A stretch of DNA of 64,000 nucleotides from positions 2,192,501 through 2,256,500 of the forward strand of contig NZ_AP024452.1 of assembly GCF_016865485.1 (NCBI RefSeq). Reading direction: 5' to 3'. The notes under the pieces were generated by a model that saw nothing but the letters and a program-made list of their open reading frames with translations, made no database searches and was not told the origin of the DNA. The DNA comes from Luteitalea sp. TBR-22. GTDB taxonomy: Bacteria > Acidobacteriota > Vicinamibacteria > Vicinamibacterales > Vicinamibacteraceae. This document shows positions 44,724 to 52,215 of this stretch, piece by piece; within the stretch, counting starts at the first letter, position 1, and each line of letters opens with the position of its first letter. The position numbers were made by a program, and so were the translations under genes.

Positions 44724-45752
44724 ATGAACAGCCACCAGTACCGGCTCGCGACACAGCTCGTGGACCTGATCCACAAGTCTCAGGGATTTCACCCCGGGTA
44801 CCGTGGCATCCACGCGCAAGGCCGCTACTACATCGGGACATTCACGGCAACGCCGCAGGCTCGGCAGATCAGCCGTGCGGTGCACCTGCAGGGGCAGCCG
44901 GTGCCGGTCACGGTGCGCCATTCCAACAGTCCGTCGGGAAATCCGTGGGGGCCGGCCGGCTCGGTCTCCATGGCCACGCGGTTCTATCTACCCGACGGTA
45001 CGACGACGGATCTGGTGGCGCTGCCGATCACGCTGTTCTTCACCCGGACGCCGGAGGAGCTGCTCATGCTCGGCCAGGCCGCCCGACCGGACCCGGCAAC
45101 CGGGCAGCCCGACATGGCCAGGGTCGGGCAGTTCCTCTCGACCCGGCCATGGGTGGCGCATGCCGTGGGGCTGCGGCAGCAACTGCCGGCTGCCGTCAGT
45201 TTTGCCTGCACGTCCTACCACGCCCTCCATGCCTTCCGCTTCGTGAACGCGGCTGGCGAAGTCGTGTACGCACGCTACCACTGGGAGCCTCGAGCCGGCA
45301 TCGCAAGTCAACCAATCGAAGACTTGCGTCGACACTCGCCCTCCCACCTGTTCGAGGAACTCGAGGACCGCCTGCGGGAAGGCCCGGTCGGGTTCGACCT
45401 GGTCCTGCAACTGGCGGGAGAAGGGGATCCGACTGACGACCCGAACGCACCGTGGCCCGACGATCGTCCACGCGTGACCATCGGGCGACTTGCGATGACA
45501 CGTCCCACGACGATCGAGGAGATCGGCGACCCGGTGATGATGCACGACCCCACCCGGGTGACCGACGGCATCGAGCTATCGGACGACCCCATCCTGGCCG
45601 CCCGTCGCGGCATCTACGAGGTGTCGGTGGCGCACCGCACCGGTGGGTGGAAGGGCCGGCAGGCATCGCTGGAGCGCGCCGGGTGTCCGTTCGGGGGAGG
45701 CTGGGCGCAAGGGCCGGATGCGTCGCACGCGGAGTCCGAGGTGGCGCCATGA
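44724..45752 (+). CDS. Small catalase-related heme protein (SrpA-like)
   Basis: A 342-residue member of the short catalase-like family, without NADPH or flavodoxin domains. Family marks are YRGIHAQGRYYIGTF, VTVRHSNSPSGNPWG, SMATRFYLPDG, YHALHAFRFVNAAGEVVYARYHWEP and a C-terminal DDPILAARRGIYEVSVAHR, which should hold the proximal heme Tyr. Such proteins act as catalase or organic-peroxide-dependent peroxidase. ATG 44724 follows ACCGGGAG. The stop overlaps the next gene's ATG, so it is coupled with the DUF454 protein. Confidence 0.86.
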   Translation: MNSHQYRLATQLVDLIHKSQGFHPGYRGIHAQGRYYIGTFTATPQARQISRAVHLQGQPVPVTVRHSNSPSGNPWGPAGSVSMATRFYLPDGTTTDLVALPITLFFTRTPEELLMLGQAARPDPATGQPDMARVGQFLSTRPWVAHAVGLRQQLPAAVSFACTSYHALHAFRFVNAAGEVVYARYHWEPRAGIASQPIEDLRRHSPSHLFEELEDRLREGPVGFDLVLQLAGEGDPTDDPNAPWPDDRPRVTIGRLAMTRPTTIEEIGDPVMMHDPTRVTDGIELSDDPILAARRGIYEVSVAHRTGGWKGRQASLERAGCPFGGGWAQGPDASHAESEVAP

Positions 45753-46234
45753 GGAGATCTCCATCAGAGGAGGCGCCCGCAGTCTCGACACCCCCGTCGG
45801 CGGCAACGCAGTCGCCGCCGGCTCGTCCGAGGTGGTGGCTGACGGCCGCAGGGCTGGTCTGTGTGGGGCTGGGGGCGATCGGTGCGGTGGTCCCGGGAAT
45901 GCCCAGCACGGTGTTCGTGTTGGCCGGGTCGTGGTTGCTGGCCCGTAGTTCGCCCGCTCTCGAGCGGCGACTGCGCTCGGATCCGCGGTGGGCGCGCCAC
46001 ACGAAGTACCTGGACCCGCGCGTGCCGATGCCACGTCGCGCGAAGGCGGCGGCGATCGCGAGCATGTGGACATCGATTGGTCTGTCGACCGTCGCCTTGA
46101 GGCTGGGTCACGTGAACGGCGTCGTCACGACTGCGGTGCTGCTGGCGGGCATCGGCGGGACCGGCGCAATCGTCGTGTTCCGACGCGAGGCTGCGAGGCA
46201 GCACCCCCACGGGGAACTGCGGATCACCCGGTGA
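45749..46234 (+). CDS. DUF454 (YbaN-like) membrane protein
   Basis: A 161-residue protein with a Pro/Ser-rich N-terminal 30 residues and three hydrophobic segments. The DUF454 signature is clear: RWWLTAAGLVCVGLGAIGAVVPGMPSTVFVLAGSWLLARSSPALERRL. Function is unknown; in some bacteria the gene neighbours heme oxygenase or iron-uptake genes, consistent with its linkage here to a heme catalase. It overlaps the catalase stop by 4 bases. Confidence 0.84.
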   Translation: MRRSPSEEAPAVSTPPSAATQSPPARPRWWLTAAGLVCVGLGAIGAVVPGMPSTVFVLAGSWLLARSSPALERRLRSDPRWARHTKYLDPRVPMPRRAKAAAIASMWTSIGLSTVALRLGHVNGVVTTAVLLAGIGGTGAIVVFRREAARQHPHGELRITR

Positions 46235-46341
46235 GTCTCGCCGGCTGCGCTGCTGCGGCATCCGACGGGGAGCTCGCCGGCTCGATCCGAGGACGCCCAC
46301 CGACACACCTGACAACACTCGCTGATTCCCCCGGAGGATCC

Positions 46342-47637
46342 GTGATCGGGACATCGTCGACGACCACCGCTTTGCCCATCTCGTTCCGCCGGCGATTCGG
46401 CGTCCCGCGGCACGCGGCGCGGTGCCTCGTAGCTGCCTGCCTCGCCCTGGGGCCGTCCGCGCCAGCGCGCGCGCAGGGCGGCAGCGGCGGCCAACCCGCC
46501 ACCCGAGCCGCACAGTTCCGGGACGAGCGCGAGGCGAAGCGCCAGGCGACCCACGCCTACGAGCCGAACGCGCTCGAGCGCGGCATGCGCGTGGCTGAGA
46601 CCCGAGGCATCTTCGCGGTCGCCCGGGAGGGCTTCTACCCGAAGCTGGGTTCGCTGGCGGTCGGCAGCGGCTTCTCGTTCGGCGTGGGCTTCCGCGACCG
46701 CGATCTGCTCCGCCACACCGGCGCGGCTGACGTCTTCGGCGCGATGTCGACCGTTGGCTACGTCGCGGCCGAGGGGCGCGTCCGTTTCCCCTCGCTGCTC
46801 GAGGGACGGCTCGACGTCGAGGGCTGGGCGGGGCGGCGCGAGTACGTCCGTGAGTACTACTTCGGCCTTGGTCCTGGTTCCGCTCGCGGTGACCAGGCCG
46901 ACTACGCCGTCCGCAACACCATGGCCGGCGGGCGCGCCGGCGTGACGCTGGTCCCAGGCCTGGTGGCGGGCGGAGGGCTGGAGTACCTGACTCCGCGGCT
47001 CGGCGAGGGCAACGACGACGGGCGGCCGGGCGTGGACCAGATCTTCACACCCGAGACGGCGCCGGGCCTGGACGCCCGCGCCGACTTCCTCCGGACGAGC
47101 GCCTTCGCCGAACTGGACACGCGCCGCCCGCGGTATGCCCGCAGCGGTGGCCTCTACCGCCTGGAGTTCTCGCGCTTCGACGACCGCACCGGCGGGTCCT
47201 ACGGTTTCGACCGCACCGAGGTGGACCTGCGGCACTTCGTCGGCTTCCTCGGCGGGCGTCGGGTGATCGGCCTGAGGGGCTTCGTCTCGACCTCCGATCC
47301 TCGTGGGGGCGGCACCATTCCCTTCTTCCTCATGCCCGCCCTGGGCGGCAACGACTCGTTGCGCGGCTTCCGCAACCAGCGGTTCCGCGGACCACATGCC
47401 CTGCTGCTGCAGGCCGAGTACCGATGGGAGATCTGGAGTGGGCTCGACGGTGCCTTGTTCTACGACGCCGGGAAGACGCCACTCGAACGCCGCGACCTCG
47501 ACCTGCACGGCCTGCAGAGCGACTACGGATTCGGATTCCGCGTCAACACCAACAACGGCGTGATCTTCAGGGTCGACGCCGCCTTCGGCAGCCGTGATGG
47601 TCGCCACCTGTATCTCGTGTGGGGAGGAGTGTTCTGA
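46342..47637 (+). CDS. Omp85/BamA-superfamily outer membrane barrel
   Basis: A 431-residue exported protein (basic N-region, hydrophobic CLVAACLALGPSAPARA, then an AQ cleavage). After about 100 residues it is beta-rich with an Omp85-like C-terminal barrel: EYYFGLGPGS, GLRGFVSTSD, FFLMPALGGNDSLRGFRNQRFRG (the G-x-x-x-L-RGF-x5-RG element of the surface-antigen family), HALLLQAEYRWEI and a C-terminal Phe. POTRA domains are not evident. GTG 46342 is behind CGGAGGA. The stop overlaps the start of the next gene, so the two products probably work together at the outer membrane. Confidence 0.82.
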   Translation: MIGTSSTTTALPISFRRRFGVPRHAARCLVAACLALGPSAPARAQGGSGGQPATRAAQFRDEREAKRQATHAYEPNALERGMRVAETRGIFAVAREGFYPKLGSLAVGSGFSFGVGFRDRDLLRHTGAADVFGAMSTVGYVAAEGRVRFPSLLEGRLDVEGWAGRREYVREYYFGLGPGSARGDQADYAVRNTMAGGRAGVTLVPGLVAGGGLEYLTPRLGEGNDDGRPGVDQIFTPETAPGLDARADFLRTSAFAELDTRRPRYARSGGLYRLEFSRFDDRTGGSYGFDRTEVDLRHFVGFLGGRRVIGLRGFVSTSDPRGGGTIPFFLMPALGGNDSLRGFRNQRFRGPHALLLQAEYRWEIWSGLDGALFYDAGKTPLERRDLDLHGLQSDYGFGFRVNTNNGVIFRVDAAFGSRDGRHLYLVWGGVF

Positions 47638-49286
47638 TGCCCCGGCCGTTCCGACGCCCATGGCTTGCTGCGACGTTGGCAGCCGCGACCCTGGCAGTAC
47701 CGGCCACCGGCGCCGGACCACGCTTCTTCCCTGATGATCCGATCCAGGTCGACGACGACCGGGCGTTGGACGCCTCGAATGCAGTGCCGCTCGAGGACAC
47801 CAATGGCTACGATTTCCTCGCGCACTCGTTCGGCCACCCGGGCGAGCGCCGCGACGTGCGAGCGCTCGACGTCAACACCGTCGACGAAGTACCCGACTCC
47901 AGCTGGTTCACCAATCGCATCGGACGCGCGCCTCTCAGTGTCGCGGACGTGGTGCGCGGACCTGACCGGCAGCACGATGTGGACGTTGCGGGCTGGCTGG
48001 TGAGCGGCGGCAAGAGCAGCGGCGTCCAGCCCGGGTTTCGCATGACGGGGACCGATGGCCAGGTCTACCAGATCGAGATCGATCCCCCGGCCCATCCCGA
48101 GATGGCGAGCGCCGCCGAGGTGATCGGGACGGCCTTCTACCATGCCATCGGCTACTCGGTGGTGGAGGTGCATCTCGCGGAGATCGACCGGGCGGCGCTG
48201 CGCATGTCGGACACTGCCACGATTCGCGATCCACTGAACGGTCGCCGCCGGCCGATGGATCAGCACGACCTCGACGTCGTGTTCGCGCGTGCAGCCCGTC
48301 AGTCGGACGGGCGCTATCGGGTGCTGGTCAGCCGGTTCGCCGCCGGGCGTCCACTCGGGAACTTCCGCTACTCGGGCACCAGGCCGGATGACCCCAACGA
48401 CATCGTTCCGCACGAGCACCGTCGGTCGCTGCGGGCCGCGCGGGTGTTCGGTGCGTGGCTGAACCACGACGATTCGCGCGGCGTGAACAGCCTCGACATG
48501 CTCGAGACCGGCAACGGGCACTCGTGGATTCGTCACTACATGTTCGACTTCGGATCGATCCTGGGGAGCGGCACGGTATTCGCGCAGACGCCGCGTGCCG
48601 GCAACGAGTACATCTTCGAGGCGCGCCCCGGCTGGCTGACGCTGGTCACCCTCGGCCTCTACGTTCGGCCGTGGATGCGCATCGACTATCCCGAGGTGCC
48701 AGCATCGGTCGGCCGCTTCGAATCGGCGGCGTTCGACCCGCGCGCCTGGCGGCCCGAGTACCCGAATCCGGCCTTCGACAACATGCGACCCGATGACGCC
48801 TTCTGGGCCGCCCGCATCGTTGGGCGTTTCACCGACGCCATGGTGCGCGGTGTGGTGGAGAAGGCCCGCTACAGCGACCCGGCGGCCACGGACTACGTGA
48901 CGCGGACACTGATTGCACGCCGCGACAAGGTCGTGCGGGCCTTCCTCAACGGTGTGTGTCCTGTCGTCGACCCGACGCTCGGCCCCGACGGCGTGCTCCG
49001 TTTCGCCAACGCCGCCGTCGATGCCGGCGCGGCGACGCCGGCGCACGCCTACACGCTTCGCTGGTTCACGCTCGACAACGCGACCGGTATCCGGACCGCT
49101 GAAGGTGCGGAGGTTCGGGTCACCGAGCTGCAGGCGCCTGCTCCGGAGGGCCTGCTGGCACGGGGCGACTTCGTGGGCGTGCGGATCACCGGCCTGCATC
49201 CGCAGCACCCGCGGTGGGCGTCACCCGCGTCCTTCACCTTCCGCCGCAATCGAACCGGTTGGCAGCTGGTCGGCGTCGAGCGATGA
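47637..49286 (+). CDS. Secreted protein with kinase-like motifs, partner of the Omp85-like barrel
   Basis: A 549-residue protein with a signal peptide (RPWLAATLAAATLAVPATGAG). I do not recognise a named family. Its middle contains RYRVLVSRFAAGRPLGNFRY, RAARVFGAWLNHDDSRGVNSLDML and RHYMFDFGSILGSG. The order of a D-D-x4-N-x2-D loop followed by DFGS is what one expects of atypical kinases such as HipA, CotH or FAM20, where the first loop holds the catalytic Asp and metal-binding Asn and the second the metal-binding Asp. This is an inference from motif order. It is translated from an overlapping TGATG after the barrel gene. Confidence 0.75.
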   Translation: MPRPFRRPWLAATLAAATLAVPATGAGPRFFPDDPIQVDDDRALDASNAVPLEDTNGYDFLAHSFGHPGERRDVRALDVNTVDEVPDSSWFTNRIGRAPLSVADVVRGPDRQHDVDVAGWLVSGGKSSGVQPGFRMTGTDGQVYQIEIDPPAHPEMASAAEVIGTAFYHAIGYSVVEVHLAEIDRAALRMSDTATIRDPLNGRRRPMDQHDLDVVFARAARQSDGRYRVLVSRFAAGRPLGNFRYSGTRPDDPNDIVPHEHRRSLRAARVFGAWLNHDDSRGVNSLDMLETGNGHSWIRHYMFDFGSILGSGTVFAQTPRAGNEYIFEARPGWLTLVTLGLYVRPWMRIDYPEVPASVGRFESAAFDPRAWRPEYPNPAFDNMRPDDAFWAARIVGRFTDAMVRGVVEKARYSDPAATDYVTRTLIARRDKVVRAFLNGVCPVVDPTLGPDGVLRFANAAVDAGAATPAHAYTLRWFTLDNATGIRTAEGAEVRVTELQAPAPEGLLARGDFVGVRITGLHPQHPRWASPASFTFRRNRTGWQLVGVER

Positions 49287-49461
49287 CAACCGGATTCGGA
49301 CGCGCCGCTCTGCGCGAGTGCCTCAGACGACCGCCGAACATCACGCCTGGCAACTACGGCGCCGAACCGGTGCGTCCTGGCTACGGACCACAAGCCGCCG
49401 GGTTGCAGGAGACGGTGCGTCGCCTGGCCTGAGCGTGCCGGCCGGCGACAGGCCGCTCGGG

Positions 49462-50553
49462 CTAGTCGATGCGCAGGCTCTGTTCCATGGTGAAGCACTG
49501 ATCCCAGACGTAGACGTCGAAGGCGGCCAGGCGGCTCGCCCACTTCGGGGTCAGCTCGTTCACGCAGGCGAGCGCGACGCGGTCGATGTAGTGGTCGAAC
49601 CGCGCCCACGGGTTTTCGGCGCGATCCGCTTCGTGCAGTCCCTCCCCTGGCACGGTGGCCTCGAGGGCGGCCCCGGCCGCCGCCTTCAGGTCCTTCATGA
49701 ACGCCAGTTGCGTGAGCACGTCGTCCCTGGTGCCCGTCCGCGCCACGTGGCCGCCGACCAGGGTGTCGAAGTCCCACCGGCTGATCTCCTCCACCTGCTG
49801 GAAGACGTTCGGGACGTCGTGGGCGACGGCAAACCGGCGCCACGGCATCCAGCCCGGGAACACGACGTCGACGACCATCAACGTTCGCTGCCTGGGGGCG
49901 TGGATGAAGATGTTGCCCGGCGCGTGGGCCACTCCGTGGTAGGTGAGCTCGAGGCGCTGTGTGCCCGCGCGCACGGTGTACCGGTCGCGGAACGTCACCG
50001 ATGCCAGCGGCCGGTCAGGATCCTTGTCCCTGGCCAACAGTCGGTTCGTCTCCTCGTGGGCGATGATGATCGGAGTACCACCGAGCTGCCTCACGCCGGC
50101 GATGTGGTCGACGTGATGGTGGCTGTACACCACGTGGGTGATCGGCTGGTCGGTGACCTCGGCGATGGCCGACCGGATGCGCGCAGCGTAGGAGGGCGGG
50201 GCATCCACGACCACGACGCCCGCCTCGTAGACCAGGAACATCGACTGGTAGGCGCCATCGGTCACCATGAACAGGCCCTCGCCGAGCTGCTGCAGGCGAT
50301 AGCCCTTGGCAGGATCGATGGGTGCGCCTCGCGCCTCCCGCGGTACCTCCTGGTACCTGTCCATGCGGACCCCGATCGGCGCCAACGCAGGCATGTTGGG
50401 GTAGGCGACGCCCGCGGTTCCTGGACGCGCGCTGGCGCCGGCCGTCGGCGCGCCTGCGCTTCCGACGGCTGCGTTCAGGCCGAAGGCACCCAGCGCACAC
50501 AATCCGAACGACGCGGCGATGTACGCCGCGAGAGTGTCGTACCGAGTCAGCAT
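49462..50553 (-). CDS. Secreted MBL-fold metallo-hydrolase
   Basis: A 363-residue protein with an N-terminal hydrophobic signal or anchor (IAASFGLCALGAFGLNAAVG) and a metallo-beta-lactamase fold: HHHVDH zinc motif in VYSHHHVDHIAGVRQLGG, AHAPGN and GGHVARTGT for the later ligands, and MVVDVVFPGW in the second half. The periplasmic substrate is unknown. A copy of the 19-bp motif (50641-50659) lies 88 bases before its start, oriented towards it. The 49287-49461 gap on its 3' side holds no gene. Confidence 0.85.
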   Translation of the reverse strand: MLTRYDTLAAYIAASFGLCALGAFGLNAAVGSAGAPTAGASARPGTAGVAYPNMPALAPIGVRMDRYQEVPREARGAPIDPAKGYRLQQLGEGLFMVTDGAYQSMFLVYEAGVVVVDAPPSYAARIRSAIAEVTDQPITHVVYSHHHVDHIAGVRQLGGTPIIIAHEETNRLLARDKDPDRPLASVTFRDRYTVRAGTQRLELTYHGVAHAPGNIFIHAPRQRTLMVVDVVFPGWMPWRRFAVAHDVPNVFQQVEEISRWDFDTLVGGHVARTGTRDDVLTQLAFMKDLKAAAGAALEATVPGEGLHEADRAENPWARFDHYIDRVALACVNELTPKWASRLAAFDVYVWDQCFTMEQSLRID

Positions 50554-50640
50554 GTCGGCGCTCCTTCATTGCGCGACGCGTCGTGATCGCCACGTCTGCG
50601 TCGGACCACCCGCATCACACCAAGGCGGGGCGCTGGCGCG

Positions 50641-50659
50641 CCATTGCACGATGGTGTCG
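50641..50659 (-). promoter_or_regulatory. 19-bp motif copy before the MBL hydrolase gene
   Basis: Reads CGACACCATCGTGCAATGG on the minus strand, a full match to CGAYACSNNNGTGCAATGG, 88 bases upstream of the hydrolase start at 50553. It is one half of an outward-facing pair with the copy at 50734. Confidence 0.65.
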
Positions 50660-50733
50660 CATGCGGACGATTCGGCGTGGGGGACCCGACCCTGGTGCCG
50701 ATCGACTCCCTGAGTGAAGCGCGGCGTCCCGGG

Positions 50734-50752
50734 CGATACCTAGGTGCAATGG
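50734..50752 (+). promoter_or_regulatory. 19-bp motif copy before the small membrane protein gene
   Basis: CGATACCTAGGTGCAATGG, full match, 35 bases before ATG 50787. If this gene follows the 88-96-base spacing of other copies, translation might start further in, near 50834. Confidence 0.65.
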
Positions 50753-50786
50753 CGACCGTGGTCGCATGTGGCACGAGATGCGACTC

Positions 50787-51092
50787 ATGGACCAGACCTC
50801 GACCCGGACGTCAGCCAGGCCGGTACGTTGGAAGATGGCGCTCCTCACCTGGCTGACGCTGATGCCGATCACCTCGGCCACCGCGTATGCGCTGCAACCG
50901 GCGCACTTGCCCCTGCTGGCAAACGTCGCGATGTCGTCAGCGGTCAGCATCGCACTGCTGACGTGGGTGGTCATGCCCCGCCTGACGAGACGGCTGGGGC
51001 CCTGGCTCCGCCGCCGGGGTGCGTCCGATGCGCGCGCGCGATCGGTGCGTCGTTCACGGCCTGGTCTCACCGCCAATGGCGACCACTCATAG
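50787..51092 (+). CDS. Small two-helix membrane protein, paralogous to the 17-kb ABM protein tail
   Basis: About 101 residues with two hydrophobic helices. The segment WKMALLTWLTLMPITSATAY...LLANVAMSSAVSIALLTWVVMPRLTR aligns with the C-terminal half of the protein at 16929-17501 (WKMAVTTWVALYP...NVALNTAIPVALLTWVAMPWLTR). The ABM domain is missing here, so the module can exist alone. The tail is basic. Start is uncertain between ATG 50778, 50787 and 50834. It lies behind a 19-bp motif. Function unknown. Confidence 0.65.
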   Translation: MDQTSTRTSARPVRWKMALLTWLTLMPITSATAYALQPAHLPLLANVAMSSAVSIALLTWVVMPRLTRRLGPWLRRRGASDARARSVRRSRPGLTANGDHS

Positions 51093-51124
51093 CGGCCGGG
51101 TCCCGCGATGCGGCAAGCAGATCG

Positions 51125-51847
51125 TCATTCCCACCGCACGCGCGCGTCGGTGACCGACCGGAGGTCGACCGATGGCACCGGGAGCCCCAAGGCATCGGCC
51201 ATCGTGACGAGGGCCGGCAGCGAGTCGGCGCGCATCTTGCGCATGACCTTGCCACGGTGGGCCTTCACGGTGATTTCACTGATCCCGAGCTCGGCGCCCA
51301 CCTGCTTGTTCAGCAGGCCGGCGACCACGAGGACCATTACCTCGCGCTCGCGCCGCGTCAGGGACTGGTAGCGCCGACCAAGCACCCGGGTGCGGGCCTG
51401 CCGCACGAACCGGTCACGACTGCGCTCGAGTCCGTCACGGATGGCCGCCAGCAGCTGGTCGTCGTCGACTGGCTTCAGCAGCACGCTGACCGCGCCCGCG
51501 CGCATCGCCCCCACGGTGCCGGGCACGTCGGCGTGCCTGGTGATCCACACGACCGGCAGGTCCTGCCGTTCGGTCGCCAGTCGCTCCTGAAGCGTGCCCC
51601 CGAGGGAACCGGCGAGCGGCACGTCGATCACCAGACAGGCCGGCGCAGCGTCGCGAGCGTTGGCGAGGAAGGCGTCGAGGGAGGGGAACGTCTCGGCGCG
51701 CCACCCATGCACCTCGACCAGCAGCTCCAGTTCCTCTCGAAGCCCATCGTCCTCCTCGACGAGGAACACGGTCGGCTGAAGGGCGAACGGCGACGATGAA
51801 TCGAGCGCGACAGTGGCGGCAGCGGTGCGAGTCGAGCTCATGTACAT
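51125..51847 (-). CDS. FixJ-family response regulator (orphan)
   Basis: A 240-residue regulator, ATG 51847 with AAGGAG 7 bases before. Receiver domain: VFLVEEDDGL acidic pair, phospho-acceptor Asp in CLVIDVPLAG, Lys in VSVLLKPVD. LuxR-type DNA-binding domain: [22 protein letters not shown] and [17 protein letters not shown]. The recognition region is nearly the same as in the regulator at 63364, so both may read one operator, perhaps the 19-bp motif. No histidine kinase is adjacent. A poor motif-like stretch (51864-51882, core TACCTTCGTG on the minus strand) lies just before its start. Confidence 0.87.
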   Translation of the reverse strand: MYMSSTRTAAATVALDSSSPFALQPTVFLVEEDDGLREELELLVEVHGWRAETFPSLDAFLANARDAAPACLVIDVPLAGSLGGTLQERLATERQDLPVVWITRHADVPGTVGAMRAGAVSVLLKPVDDDQLLAAIRDGLERSRDRFVRQARTRVLGRRYQSLTRREREVMVLVVAGLLNKQVGAELGISEITVKAHRGKVMRKMRADSLPALVTMADALGLPVPSVDLRSVTDARVRWE

Positions 51848-52215
51848 GCGGGACTCCTTCGTGTGATGCCACGAAGGTAGCGGCTGACACGTCCCGGCAC
51901 ATCCCGACATGTCGCTACGGCACTGCCCACTCAGGCGTGAATGCTTTCCTCACCCGAACGAGTGAGGCGCGCCGGGCCGGTCGAGCCGCACACTCCTGAC
52001 ACGTGCCCGCATGGCCGCTGAGCGTCGGCCCGCAGCCACCAGGCTGTGTGGTGGAGAGGGCCGCGGCCGAGGTGGAACTCACACTATGGTCCTATGGATT
52101 CGCCAACGCTGCCCGCGGTGTGATCGGGGTGCATCATGATCGGGTCGCGCCAATCGTCGGCCGGTCGGCGCCTTCGCGAGCAACGCCGCCGATTGTACCG
52201 ACGGCCACACCGGGG
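51848..52215. other. Intergenic region between divergent regulator and reductase genes
   Basis: 368 bases without a convincing gene. It holds two weak resemblances to the 19-bp motif: 51864-51882 on the minus strand and 52079-52097 (TCACACTATGGTCCTATGG, about five mismatches) on the plus strand. Neither is strong enough to call as a site. Confidence 0.45.

Noticed and set aside
48913-50586. 557-residue plus-strand frame over the MBL hydrolase
   Set aside because: The minus strand encodes a full MBL fold with zinc motif; the plus frame looks like a shadow.
50635-50649. TGGCGCGCCATTGCA as a sigma-54 promoter
   Set aside because: Spacing between GG and GC is one base short of the required 10; the TTGCA belongs to the 19-bp motif.
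51864-51882. Further 19-bp motif copy before the FixJ regulator at 51 kb
   Set aside because: Only the core TACCTTCGTG matches; about five mismatches and very close to the start codon, so not called as a site.
52079-52097. Further 19-bp motif copy before the reductase fusion
   Set aside because: About five mismatches to the consensus, too weak without conservation data.
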